NCBI RefSeq assembly: GCF_002775205.1
Contig: NC_036446.1
Span: forward strand, 17,360,565 to 17,424,564
Direction of reading: 5' to 3'
DNA from: Xiphophorus maculatus
Lineage: Eukaryota; Chordata; Actinopteri; Cyprinodontiformes; Poeciliidae
DNA: 64,000 bases
Shown: one piece after another, positions 35,343 through 48,800 of the stretch
Layout of the letters: each line of letters starts with the position of its first letter
Position numbering within the stretch: the stretch's first letter is position 1
Notes under the pieces: model-generated
Told to the model about the DNA's origin: nothing
The model's input: the letters and a program-made list of their open reading frames with translations, nothing else
The model's database searches: none
Program-made: the position numbers and the translations under genes

Positions 35343-36770
35343 CTCATGTGTGCGTCAAACCTTTTGATGCCGAGTGGCCTGCAGTGAATATCAATGAGAC
35401 CCACTGAGTGAAAACTGTGCCTGAAAAGCCAGACTGTTGCAATTATACCAATAATTTTCTCCTCTGTCTGCCACTTTCGCTACCTCGGAAAATGCACCAG
35501 TCCCTTAACATGCCTGCAGTTAACACCAATATGCAGCTAAACAGTTTTAGGCAATCAGACGGTCATCACCAAGCACTTATATTTTCAGAATTGCTCTCTT
35601 GGATACAGCGCACCGGGTTTTTCTGTTTCCTTCTGAACTGCAGCCTGAAGATACACAGTGAAACTGTTACTCTAACCCAGCAATGCAATTGACATTTCTA
35701 TGTAGCGACAGCTAATATTGCAGTTTCTACCAAAATCAAACCTTCTTGGAAGTCAGACTAGCTTGTATATATTTTTTTAAATTGGTACATGAAAAAAAAA
35801 ATAACTTCAGATACAGAAATAATTGAAAAAGTCATACTCTGTCAGCAAGAAATTTAATCCTCCAGTGTTATCAACTAAATTCTCATCACAAAGTAATTGT
35901 TGACTTTGATTAAAAATCAGTGCACTGGATTAAAAAAATGGACTTTTAAAAAAATGGCAACCAAATTTAGTTCCTTTGTAAAACTTCCAGCAAAAGGCCA
36001 TGATTTTTTGTTCAGCAGGAGTATTTTATTTTAAGATGTTTAAGATGGTGTAGAAATGTCAGAAATGGACTATAGAAATATCCATCCTGAAATAGAACAT
36101 GTTGGAAACAATTGTGGTCCACTGAAAACCAAGGAATATTGTTTGAGCAATAAAAAAATACAATTAAGTGATGTGCTAGAAGGTGGCAATAATGTGGTAG
36201 TCAAGAAAAAAGCCCTTTACATCTTCTCCTACAGATGGTAGAAGAAGAAAGTAGAACAAAATAGAATAAACAATATATAATGAATAATAATGAATCATGT
36301 TACAATACATGGCAATCTATTTATCAGAATGACACACATGCATGTTAACAACAGTAACATGTAGTAACAACAGTACTCAATCATATTTTGGTAAGATTTC
36401 TTATGATGTTTCTGAAAAGTAATTTAAGAAGATCTTATATCATTTGGGTTCTCAATAGATAACAGCAGACAAGTTCAGGCTAAAATTGAGATGAGGAGTA
36501 TGATGGAGAAAGTTGTTTATAGAAACTCAGAAAAAACAACCACTACACCTCCTCCTCTACCCGATCTCCAGGAAGAGTTAATATAAATACAATCAGATGA
36601 CAAAAACACTGAAAAAACATTAGACCCATCAAAATTAAACAAAATACTTGGAGTTTGTCATCTTAGGTAAGTTAAACTAAATAATTTTTATAGTCTATAG
36701 TGTACTGGTTTTTCTATGCTTTATGTGAGATGTCGCCAGCTTGATTGTTACAAAGATTCATTCTTCAACC

Positions 36771-36831
36771 TTTATTTATCTAGGATAAAACTCACTGAGA
36801 TCAAAGATATCTTTTACAAGAGTTTCCTGCC
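36771..36831 (+). mobile_element. second fragment of dispersed repeat family A
   Basis: TTTATTTATCTAGGATAAAA, CACTGAGATCAAAGATATCT and TTTTACAAGAGTTTCCTG line up word for word with the copy at 17725-17840, with substitutions. That two unrelated places share the pattern supports a mobile origin. Confidence 0.55.
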
Positions 36832-39800
36832 AACAATACAGTGTTTTTTGTTTGAGTGGAATGAATCAAGAATTGTATTTTAAAGACCAAAAAGAAACAC
36901 AAGAATTAACGTTATGCATTTACTGTCAATTTTAGTCAAAACATTATATCAAAGAAGGAAGAACTCAATAGATTTATCTTCACTCATAAAACAAAGCCTA
37001 ATCTAATTTTAGGTGCCACAGATGCAATCTTACTAAAGCAAGGTTGATCGCATAAACATGTTCATCTTCCAAATTAATGACAAGCAGCAGACAGAGATAA
37101 GCAATGTCTTCAACCTTCATCCATGGGCTCAGATGGACCAGCCTTATCTATCACAGGAGAATATGTTGTTTCAGGAACCCACAACATAGCCTCTCAAAGA
37201 CCTTTCCACCTGCTACCAACCTACTGACAGCTGTACTACATCATCAAGGCAGCCATATTGTTTGAGGGAGTTCCAAATATACGTTTTGCTTAGGACAGAA
37301 AGCACAGATGAACTATACACAGATTTTCCCTGGAAAACTGGAACTAAAACATGAAGATGAAACTAAAGAGTCAAACAAGCATGAGTAAAAAACAGATCTT
37401 CAGTATTTCAAAGTAAAGAAGTAATGATAAGTTGTCAGCAGCTGTCTTTACCAGTAACACTCATTGGTGACATTATAAAGCAGCCCCACCCCTCCAGCCT
37501 GCTCCCTAAGTCCTGGCTTCCCTTCAGTCTACATAACCTCCTGTTCTGGATTCACTGTTGTATATCTTTAAGTGAGCTGGGGGAGTTGTATGCGTTAGGA
37601 TTTTCTGGGATTTTATCCCCAGATGAAGCTTATTTACTTTTCTGATGTTAGTGTTTGGTCTATTCTCACAGTGAAAGTGAAAAATAAAAGGGCACAAGAT
37701 GGATATCTTTTAATATTACCAAAAGACTGACAGAAAAAAAATCCTCTATGACAGCATAGCATTGTTGTTCCCTTGTTTGATAAAATTGTTTAGTTTATTT
37801 ACTTTATTTAAAGCACAAACAGAACCGATCTCTCTGGTTGCACAAAGGCACAGGCATGAGATACGTGTGTCAGATCTGTTGAGAACAGACTGTCCTGTAC
37901 TTGTTAGTTTTCTCCTGAGTCAGAGAATAAAATAGTATTTTATTTGTGCCTTAGCGGAGAATATTCACAGTATATTAGCAACAAAGTGATAGGCAAAGAG
38001 AACCAGATACATCTTAAAATAGTACAAAAATAAATACAAATAATAATAATAGACATTTTTTTAGAAATATTTCCTAAATAATGGAAGTGAGGTAACCTGT
38101 TTTATTTTGCTTAATTTGCCCAATGTTTGTGAAAGACAGAAGAGTCCGAGGTTGCTGACTAGTGCTGCTAGAATACAGTATCAGGGAGTTATGTTTAAAA
38201 ATTATTGTAATACAGTTTTATGAAGTAATGTGCAACAGATTAAATATTTTAAACTATATTCCAAACTCACACATAAAGACACGTGCTAGCCGTCTGTTAG
38301 TGTCAACAGAGCTCGTAGTGTATTCATTATTAATAAATGAATTTAACAACTAATCAGACATCTTGATAATCAAGCTTTCATATAAACACTTAACAAAAAA
38401 TCAATTTATCCAAATGTTTTTTAAGACAATAAATAAGAAAAACGATTCTATAACGAACCTAAAGTTGCTATCACACTGTTCCCCATCTTATCATGCATGC
38501 TGCCTTAAAAACAAACAAACACAAAAAACACCTGTTGCATAGGTTTAAACATGGTTTAAACATGAGTAAATGAAGAGCATTTTGTTGAACATTAAGAGAT
38601 ATCTCTGACATATGTGTTGCTTTTCATGCACTCTTACTGTGAAACGCTCATATAAACAGAGATTATACTGGTGGAGTTCACAGTGTCCTGCTGCATTATG
38701 ACTGGGTATATAACTTTACTATGATGTCACTGTGACTATGTTCGACTAATATTTATTTTACTATAAATAGCAAGACTGAAGAAATGTCAATGTTCTACGA
38801 GTGTTCCCAAGAGGACAAATAATCATTAACTGAACTAATCAGACAGCTGAGATGGCTTAAGGAAAGTAAAGCCTCTACACACTGTGGTGTATGAATAGAT
38901 GGTGCTATTACTGGGTCAATGCTGTAACGTTTGAGTCATACTGTAGTTGCACCGAGTCTGCAGAAGTGATATGATCCAGTACAATAATGTGCGCCGTATG
39001 TGGCGTGTGAGTGTCTTTCAACCGCATTGAAATGAACGGCTGATGCTCAATAGTGTGATGAGAGTATAAGCTTGACATGATCAATAATTGTGTTTATTAT
39101 ATTTTGAATGCAGCATTCTGTATTAAAAAAAAAAAAAAACAGATAAACAGATTTTATTTCTTAAAAAATGTAGATAAGCTTAATTTAAAGAAACAATGAG
39201 GAGGAATTAGAATGTGATATATAAAGAAAAACTGATTTAGATCAACTGTATATGCCCCCTTTTTCTTTCAAAAACTAGTCAGAGCATGTATAAATCCAAC
39301 ACATTTTTGTGTGTTCTCTTTTTCTTTATCAGTTCTTCCTTTATGAGAAATCACAGGTTCTGGGTGAGTAGAAATGACAGTAAATGGAGCGAATAAAAGA
39401 GTGCTGTCAAGTCTGTGACACATGGGATGCCGGAACACCAGCCAGAAAACACATTTGTCTCTTTCTGCCAGCATGCCCATACCGATGCTTCCATTTGACA
39501 GAAGTGCTGCTGCCAACATCTAAACTTATCGCTGCCAAGTTAATGATTCATGGACGGACTCATTGTCACGGTGTCCACTTAATGTTACTGCAAAAACACA
39601 AAAATAGAAAGTAAAGAGCAGAAAGAGATTAGTTCCAGAGTGTTTATCTTTGTTAGTTAGCTTAGAACTGTGTCAAACAAAGTTTTGATAAAAACAGCAA
39701 AGCCCACAAATACTTCTTAGTGTATTCTTTTGATTCAGCTTCATTTGTTCTCTACACATCATGAAGTTAAAATAACTTCTGCATGTGCAATTTGATTATG

Positions 39801-40385
39801 TTGTGTAGCTACACAAAAGATGTGCTGACTGACGGGCAGGACAGCTCACCTTTCATCAAAAATGTTTCTGCTTGCATTCCGTGTTGTGTTAATCTGCTTT
39901 GTTTTTATTATGTTTTCCTGTTGGTTTTAGAAATTCAGCTTTTCCTCCTCTTTATATATTGTAATAAAAAGGTTTAAATGATGCCTCTAGCAAAACATTT
40001 GCACATAAGACAGTTTTAATCAATTACTGTGTGACAGCAAATAAGGGGATCATCACACAACTTGTTTTTGCGTCTTGGTATATTAATTATTTTCCTGCGT
40101 AAAAAACCCCATTTGAATAAATATTAGGTTAATGCCTAAGAGAGATGGGTGTTATCGGTGCTGTAACTTTAACATACCTGTGAAGATGAGAATAAACCGT
40201 CTCAAGAATAGCTCAATGCTGGGAGCACAGCTTACATTTGTTTGAAGCGCTTTGTTTGCTCACAACATTGCAGACATTTACATGTCAAAGCAATCTGAGT
40301 AGCCCTTTTCAGTTTGGTTAATAAAAATTTTATATGAAATAGTCCAAATTCTAACTGTAGGACAATAAATGACACAGATGTTCTT

Positions 40386-40425
40386 TAGGAAATAATGACT
40401 GACGTTAGGAAATAATGACTGACGA
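40386..40425. repeat. 20-bp tandem duplication
   Basis: The unit TTAGGAAATAATGACTGACG occurs twice in a row with no change, suggesting recent slippage or repair. Confidence 0.85.
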
Positions 40426-40637
40426 AACAAACAGAAGGAAGAAGGAAAACAACAGCCTAAAATGAGGATGGAAGTAGCTCTGAATGGGAATGAGGCTATA
40501 ATGAGAGACAGAGTTGTCTGCCACTGACCAATGGGTGTTTATCTCGTTACCCTAAATATGACAGCTCATTTAGCCTGACAGAGTGATTCACAGCTACAGG
40601 GAAAAAATATCTGCATGAAAGTCAATCTCACATGCAC

Positions 40638-40673
40638 ACAATTATTGACACATTAACACGTGTCAATAATTGT
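40638..40673. repeat. perfect 14-bp inverted repeat
   Basis: ACAATTATTGACAC (40638-40651) pairs with GTGTCAATAATTGT (40660-40673), loop 8 bases. No known element recognised. Confidence 0.8.
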
Positions 40674-41211
40674 AACTATAAGTCGACAATAGGTTCCTCA
40701 TTTCCTTTATTTAGGCTCCATTTTTGATTGCCAATGTCTGCTGAGAACATTTCTAATAAAGAATTGCAAAGATTAATCATATTTGAAACTAGAATTTTAC
40801 GTTCAGTTTAACAAAATTACCCAAACCCTGCAATTTGTTTTTAGACCATGTCCCAGAGGGGGATCTGACCTTTTGTGGCATTATTATTATAAAGCAAGTC
40901 CCCACTGTTTACCATCTAATGAAAGCATTTCAAACCTGTATAATGCCAAAACTACCCATTTCTGACATTTAAGCCTAAACTGACTTTGTAGTCAACAGAA
41001 GGACATTTGTGAGGTTATGCTTGCTTGAGCTCAATATTTTAAACTTTGAAACATGAAAAATAAAGTACTGTTTGGCACAGACTAAAGGTCTGTGAAAATA
41101 GATGACAAAGACTAAATGTCTGTACCAAACAGACCTTTAGATACTTAAGTTACTTCAAACAAATGTAAAGTGACTTTAGTTACTTTATTTTAGTCACTTT
41201 ATTTTAACACA

Positions 41212-41241
41212 AATAATATAATATAATATAATATAATATAA
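41212..41241. repeat. pentanucleotide microsatellite (ATAAT)n
   Basis: Six units of a five-base AT repeat end just before AGAGCG. Confidence 0.85.
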
Positions 41242-42639
41242 GAGCGAATATAATAGAGCACTGGTGCATGGTGAATATAATAGGTGGAAGTTCAGGGATC
41301 GATTTTCCTACTGGAGACACATTAAAATGCCTCTTAACACAATGCCCTGGCAACGCTGTCTGACATAGTTCAAAAACAAACAAGACCACATTGTGATGTT
41401 TTCTTACCTTTTTCTCCTTCCTGCCTCTCAAGCTGTGATGTTACTAAAATACTTTGTTTTATCAATAAATTGATAAAACTGATTATTTTGCGCTTTTGTC
41501 CTTATTTTGCCTCAATTCTAGATAAGACAAGTCATTTTTTTCTCACTAAAAATAAATAGGACTTCAGTCTTCTATTTTGTTCTTTGCTTTGGTTCTCAAC
41601 ATCACAACATTTTAAGTCTTCATATCACCCTATCCTTTCTACAATTTATGGGTTTCCCATCAATATTTTTAAAACTAAACGACATATTGCTACCATTCCT
41701 ACTTATCATGTCCTCCATGTTTAGTTAAGTGTCTCAGAAGAGCACTCAGAGAGCATAATACCCACCTAATCCTATGCCTTATTTCACAATTTATAAATGG
41801 AGCAGTGAGGATCTACACCATGATTTTATAGATTGTTTTTGTGCCTATCCTTTCATGAGACTCAGTCTTTTGCATAATCTCTGAGCTAAGCAGACATTCA
41901 TTCATGAAGGAAAACAAACACCCCCATTCCAGCTCTCCCTTTCGTACATTACGGCTTTAGTGGCATGCCAGGGGCAAAAATTGTGTCTAAATTGTGTTTT
42001 CTCCCATGTTTACATACAATTTTATCTCATCTCTCAGTATTTAATATAATCCTTTATGTTTTATCCTTTTATTGCAGTAAATAGCGTCTGTAGAAAACAT
42101 CAAATATAGCTGCCACACTAGTGTGGCCGCAAAGTTGAGCAACATAAGAATTAGATGATAAAGTCGTTGCTGCAAGTTATGAAATCTGCTCACTAAAGAA
42201 AATAATGAGCAGCTCCAGGAAGTTTTTATCACACACCGAGCCAATATGATGTCATTACATTTTTGTTTTTATCCTGGGTAAAATTATTTTCATATTCCAC
42301 TTTGTCTTGCAGTTGAGTCTGACGAATGGACGAAAATACAGTGTTGTAACGAGAGATCACCAGGCCTCCCTATTGGTGAATTCATATATGTATTCGCCTA
42401 AAGGGAGGCCTATTCTGAGTTCACCAACTTCCCTATACATTTCACAACATATCAAAGTGATGCTCCGTATTTTAACAACAAAATGCTGCTTGCTCACATC
42501 GTAAAAATCTAAATTGTTAAGCAACAAAGCAATAACCTTGAGTTATACCGTCTATTTTACTTCAAGTCACAAAAGGGACTTGGAATAACGTTATAGTATC
42601 CTTTTTTTGTGTGTAGATGACTTCTTCTCCACAGACGTT

Positions 42640-43091
42640 AATGGGAGCATGACTAAATACACAGCAATCCCTAAAAATGTTGGAGGATGCAAAAGATATG
42701 AATATCAACAATATTCAGCCAGATCAACAATGGAATGGTTTAGATCTGGAAATATTAATGTGTTAGGATGGTCAAATAAAAGCCTAGACCTTAAACTAGT
42801 GAAGGCAAAACATGGCAAAACTTTAAAAAAACTTTAAAAAACATGGCAAAACTTTAAAATCATAGATAGCCAAAATTTCAGGAAATTATATTCTACAGTA
42901 GTATGTGGAAAAATGGCCTTTAAATATCTATTTAAAACCATGTTTATTTTTTTGTCCCTTTACAATCATGCACTACTTCGTGGTGTTATCACGTGAAACC
43001 CCAATAAACAACTGTACATTGTACTTTTTGCTGTGATGTGACAATGTTTAAAAATGTTCAAGTGACATGAATACTTTTGCAAAGCACTGTA
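42640..43091 (+). mobile_element. degraded Tc1-like transposon, 3' part with terminal inverted repeat
   Basis: The right end reads AAGTGACATGAATACTTTTG then CAAAGCACTGTA, the terminal repeat of a Tc1-like family common in fish. Upstream, GCACTACTTCGTGGTGTTAT, CACGTGAAACCCCAATAAA and AAACCATGTTTATTT match its 3' subterminal region. Further up, TGTTAGGATGGTCAAATAAA and AGCCTAGACCTTAAAC look like the eroded codons around the transposase LDWPxQSPDLN motif. A duplicated AAAACATGGCAAAACTTTAA word (42808-42860) interrupts it. Non-functional. Confidence 0.65.
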
Positions 43092-45379
43092 CATGCCTCA
43101 AACAAAGTAATTTTTCATGAACAAAATATATAGATCTGTTTCAAATTGGTAAGATATTCAAAGCCTTTCATCACAGTTTACATCAGGACTAAAAATCCGC
43201 CTACAATCAGCAACTACTTTGGTGGAAATAAAGCCCCAGAGTAAAGTGTTGGTATTCACAGCAGGTTGCTAAGTGTGTGAGCTGGTGATCTTTAAGACTG
43301 AGGGTCACCCTTCTCCCAGATGGCTGCTGTTTTGTCATTGTGACTTCCTTGACCTTACAAAACCTGCCTGTCAAAATGTGAATATTAAATACTTGCTAAC
43401 CCAAATGGTTATATAAGCTTTCTTGTTGGCACTAGCTAATATAAGTCCCAGTCCCAGCTGGAAAAAAAATTGTTGTCCAAAACTTTGTAATTATTGAAGT
43501 GAAATAAATAGTATCTGGCACAATCCTTATTCCTGGGGAAAGACATTATTAACTGCACAAATCCCCGAAGATAGTTTCTCTGCATGAGCCTTGATTTCAT
43601 GAAGCTGTTTGAACAGCCCACAGAAATTCACTAAAAGAGCCTTTACTTTGCTAAAAATGTCTGTTTAGTTGATGGACTTCGTTCAAATACAGTGCTGACA
43701 TTTTTGCACTAGATTTTGCTGTCTATTCAGAATAAGTTTTCTTGCTTACTGGCAAACACCTCAAAGCAAACAATAGAAATCAGACAGTCTGTACAACAGA
43801 TTGTAAAGGTATTTCTACACACTAATTATTAATCTATCTTCCATGTTTTCTATTGAGTATATATGTATCAATAATTGGCCTCAGATAAATGTTTACTAAC
43901 CACAGAAACAAATGCTAAGATCTTGTATGGCTGATGAAGAACAGCTACATTCAGACGATAAGGTTAGAATGTAAAACACGCAAGCTTGTCTAACAACAAT
44001 GATCTGTAATGAAGCTTATGCTTTAAAGAGATTTCCAGCTGGAAGAAAAGTCCCAGTTTAATAAAAGAAATACAGTATAAAAACAAATGTGTCCCTTGTG
44101 TTTCTAAAACTTTTAGTTTTATGAACAGATCTAGTTTAATAAAAATCTGAAAGCCCGAAGATCCATGTGCTAATCTGGATTTACTTTTACTACCATTTCT
44201 AGATACATTGATTGAGGTTACAGCTGGTTTGCTTTTAGAGTTTGAAATCACAGCATATTTTTGTATTATATTTTTCCTGTGCTTTGGTGCTAAGGTTATT
44301 ATAGAAAGGATAAAAAAATCTATATTTTATGCACCCAGCTGGTCTCCTTCAAAAACAATCGAAAGGACACAACACACACTATGCATGTGCAGAAGCTGGA
44401 AGACATTGCCTCTAAAGTTTCAGTCGATAATATCACCTCTTACGATCTGCCGCTGATGTCTCAGGTCTCCCTACAACTGAAACACAACCCAGTTCACACA
44501 TACTCACATTATGTCTTTATGCATCAGAACCCTTTTGCCTTTTTTACTATTTATCAATTCTTTAAAGTTTTTATAGTGGCATTTATTGATGATAACACCA
44601 TTAAAAGCTTGATATTAAAACTGATATTTATGCTATCAGTGCAATTTTACTTACTGTTGCACCAGCTGTGCTATGTGTGGGACAAGTAAGGTAAAAATAA
44701 ATATTGATGTTCATTTCTCTTTTTGGTCGTTTTCTTTAATTTATTCAATTGTGCTGTATGTGTATAGCTTAAATCTAAATAACCACGCAATAAAACGTTA
44801 TCATGGTTTCTTAACCATAAAACTTCAAACAATTAGGAAGCTTGAAATATTGTCAGTGAGAGGGACAGACTGTTTTACCATGTTCAAATAAAGACATAAA
44901 ACACAAAAAATGTTTATATACTTTCAATTTAACTTAGTTAAGCTTGAGACAACACATGCAACCTTTTTGAGTTTGTTGAGCTTGAACTACTTCTCAGTTC
45001 AATGCTCCTAAGAACGATTGTAAACGGATGAACAGAAAAGTTTTGTGATGACGTGCTGAAGATGAAATGCCAGAAAAATTTGGAGCCTCTTAAAGTGACC
45101 CAAGGCCAGATCCAAGGCTACAAATTGAATTGTCAATTTTTTATTAGGTTAAATTTGATATATACAGCATTTTTGCAACAACTGAAGCTAACATTGTTAC
45201 TGGCTTTGCTATAAAATGTCTCTAGGTGCCTGGAGAATACATAATGCCCTTTAACAACTGACTTAAACCAGTGATTTCTGACACGACTATATGGCAAGTG
45301 ACGTTAAAAAGACATTTAGAAAGGCACTATAATTCATTTTAATTACTCACTGATATCATGGACAGTGGCTGCCAGTAAT

Positions 45380-45890
45380 TGATGCTGTTTATTCTGGGAT
45401 AAATACACTCATTAATTGACTACTTTATTAAGTACAACTTGCCTTTTGCTTTCAGAACTGCATTAATTCATTGTTACGTTCATTGAAACATTCCTCAGAG
45501 AGTTTGATCCATTTTGCCATGAAAGCATCACACAGTTCCTACAGATTTGTCAGCTGCATGTCAAATATGTGTATCTCTCCTTACATCACATCACAAAGGT
45601 GCTCTGTTCGATAAAAATCTAGTTGTTGTGGAGACCACTGCACAAAAGCCATTATTTGTTGTTTGTTACCTGGGGACTATTCTGCTGGAAGCAGCTAACA
45701 AAACATGTGATAAGAAAGGAATGCACATGGTCAGCCAGTGCTAAAAAGGGACCATTGTGTACCAAGAAAATATTTCCCACAACATCCATTGGTGGATATT
45801 ATTTTCTGAAGTTTTTAGTTACACCTAATTTCCAAACATTTTGGTTTTCATCCTGATTTGGGTCAGCTGACTTTTTTTTTGAGTTTCTGT
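45380..45890 (-). mobile_element. degraded Tc1-like transposon of another family, minus strand
   Basis: In the plus orientation, CTTTCAGAACTGCATTAATT, CATTCCTCAGAGAGTTTGAT, AGCATCACACAGTTCC, CACAAAGGTGCTCTGTTCG, ATTCTGCTGGAAGCAGC and GACCATTGTGTACCAAG match, in order, the antisense of the 3' half of a Tc1-like transposase gene known from many teleosts. The section with the PxxSPDLNP motif and catalytic-domain codons is partly deleted. Plus-strand open frames inside are antisense artefacts. Confidence 0.7.
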
Positions 45891-48800
45891 ACCCCTGACA
45901 AAATCAAAATAAGTTTGAACGACAGATATTTACACAAGTTTTATGAGTTCTTTTAAGGCTGACTCTAGCTAACTTAAATCACCAGTCCTCAAAATGAGTA
46001 CAAGCATAAGAAGAAACATGGTATGGACTTGAATGTCCTGTGGCAAACATCTCATTTTTCTTACAAAATAACTTGGTTCAAAAGTGCAAAATGGCAGAAA
46101 GGCAAGATAACCAGCTCTAATCAACTTCCATACACATTTTAGTTTGAATTAATAATTAGTCCACAACAAGTAGGACTACATATAGACTACTAGCATTGAA
46201 CCTTTCTCCTTGATCTGTTTCTAAACTCTAATAAAAACAAATTAAAAGCAAAATTAGTATTTGATCACTATGTAATTCTAAATATGCATGTTCCTTATAA
46301 TTACTTTAATTACAGAGAATGCCCCTGTATTCACAGGGGTTATGGAGCACATCCACCCTCGAACAGCTAAAATTAGCTGGAAATGCTGCCAGCCAATAGT
46401 ATGTTAAGTAGCACTGTGCTTTGGTATTTCAGCTTCCCAAACTGCATTTTCTTTCAGAGATTTCAGATATGCTCTACAGAAATATCCATGAACAGATGAA
46501 TCCACAGATACTGGACTACGAATATGCAGTGCACTATTGTTCCCTCATTTGACTAATAGGACAATATGAAATTGTGAACCACAAAGCCACATAACAGGTT
46601 CATTTTAAAATTATTTGTAAATAAAAAAGAGAAGATAACTGATACACAGAGACACATAAAAAAAATTTGCCAGATGTGCAACCAGTTCCCGTTTGGCTCC
46701 TTTATTGCAGACTTATTGTTACCATTAGCAGTCATTCAGACATAAAACATCTTACTTTGAATTTCCTCTGACACATTGATCAAGGACATTGGCTGAAAAG
46801 TGTTAAATGCATTACTCCCACAGTGAATGTGCTCGGGGTTTGCAGACCACTCCATCTTACAGACAGCACTGAATAAATACTACCAGACTTCTGTTCAGGA
46901 TCATTTGTTTCCCAAATGTTATGCTTGTGTCCTTTTGATAGCTGGATCTAAAAAAATGCAGCACTGACAAAAAACACTGTCCACTGCCTCAACAGATAAA
47001 CAAAAAGTATTTAATCATGAAGATTATTACATTCAGTGTATGCACCTTGCTATGTTTTCTAGAGCACCACTCCCTTCCTCCGCTCAATAATGAGTAGTAA
47101 AGTTAAGTTAAGTAAAGTTGTTTTGCTGGCGCTTCGATGCACTGAGCAAACTCGCTGCTTTACCGCAAATAGGTAAACAATTAGCTAAGAGCCCAGGGTT
47201 TCAAAAAGGTGACTTGAATGCACAGTAGTCTTTAGATTCACAAATTTATGCGAACGGGCGTTTTGGGAAAAGCAAAGGAAAGTAGCAATAACGGAAACAG
47301 CCTTTGCATTGTTATTTAATCCTGAATAATTAATAATTATGTGCTGTTAGGTTTGTTTGTATGAAAAAAATATTAGTGTGTGGATTTACTTTGTTAGATG
47401 CAGTTGTGCCTGGGTGTCAAAATGTAGAATTTGCTATCTTTTAACTGTTGTATTTAACATTTGAAACTACAGTAATGTTCATTATGTAAGTTACAAAGTT
47501 GGGTTTATAATATTAAAAGCATCTGCATATACGTGTTGGATGCTTAAAAGGCTTCTCATTTTATTAAAAATCTGTCATGTTTTAATTATAAGTATTTAAT
47601 ACTTCAATGAAGACGTTCTTACGTCAGGTCTTCTGGTGGTCTGTGGAGCATTTTCCCCGTCTCTAATTTAATTCCACATGCTTGACTTCTTTATGCAAGT
47701 GACATTTCTCTTTTTTTTTACTACTCATAATCCTGGACATCTGACACCAAGACAAGCGCTTTAGTAAAAGAGAATTACATGGTAATTTATTTTTTACAAA
47801 AAAAAAGGTCATAATAAGAAACCTCTGCCTGAGCTCTCATAATAAAGTTTAATTACTTTTGGTTCACTTCTGTGGAAACCATAGTGAAATCTCTTTTTTT
47901 TCCATCTAATTATTAGAGCTTGTTCCTCAGTCACTTTAGCATCAAACTGCCTCAGTTTTATGTTTGATCAAATCAGAGATGCAATTAGGAAAAATCAATT
48001 AGTTTTATAGTATTTTGGTCTAATCTAATCAACATCAATATAATTCTCTCTTTTCCATCTTGTTGGCAAGATTGAAATGCATCTCCAACAAGAGGAGAAG
48101 TTTCAGTTCAACCAGAAGGTTCATGTGAAGATGGATTATTTCTGTCATCATTTTCTGACAAGTTGAAACCCTAACAAACCGTTTCAAACGTTTTCTTTCA
48201 CTTCAAACTTGGGGGCACTTAGGGCTGACGGAGAAAAATAAATTTCCTGTTTCATATGATTTTATCATCTGTTCTTGATATATGACACAGCAGTGGATAA
48301 TAATATGGGAAATAAATCCATTTATAGCTTTGCATTATTCATGATGCTTTTCGACCGCGCCTGTGTGAGGATAGAGAAATTCTGTTACCCCTGTGTAACA
48401 GAACTGCTAAGGCTTTCTTATAAATGCAGTAATTAGTGTTTGTTTGTACATTTGCTCTGGTTCTCTGTTGGTTGGGAGTTAGAGCCATGCAGGCTTTGCA
48501 CTGTGCAAAATTAAGCCCATTTATCCCCTACAGAGACAGTGATCCAAACAGAGTTTCATAATTTTCTCCTTAAAGTACACAGAGAACTAGTTACATAGTT
48601 ATATAGTTTTTTGTATATAGCGTTAGTTCAGTGGCTGTGTTACATTGCTACATACATATGTCATCTCATACCTTTATAATAAATTAAGTGCCAGGACATG
48701 TTTTGCATCACCCAATTTTTCCTCAACAGAAAGAGCTTCTGATGAGGAAGGAGCTTTTACTTACTGCTTTTTAGCTGGACACTAATTAGAAGCCCAATGG

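Noticed and set aside
35408..35692. 94-codon plus-strand open frame
   Set aside because: No ATG at its proposed start, no homology recognised, no exon context.
45547..45856. Two plus-strand open frames
   Set aside because: They lie antisense within a Tc1-like transposon relic.
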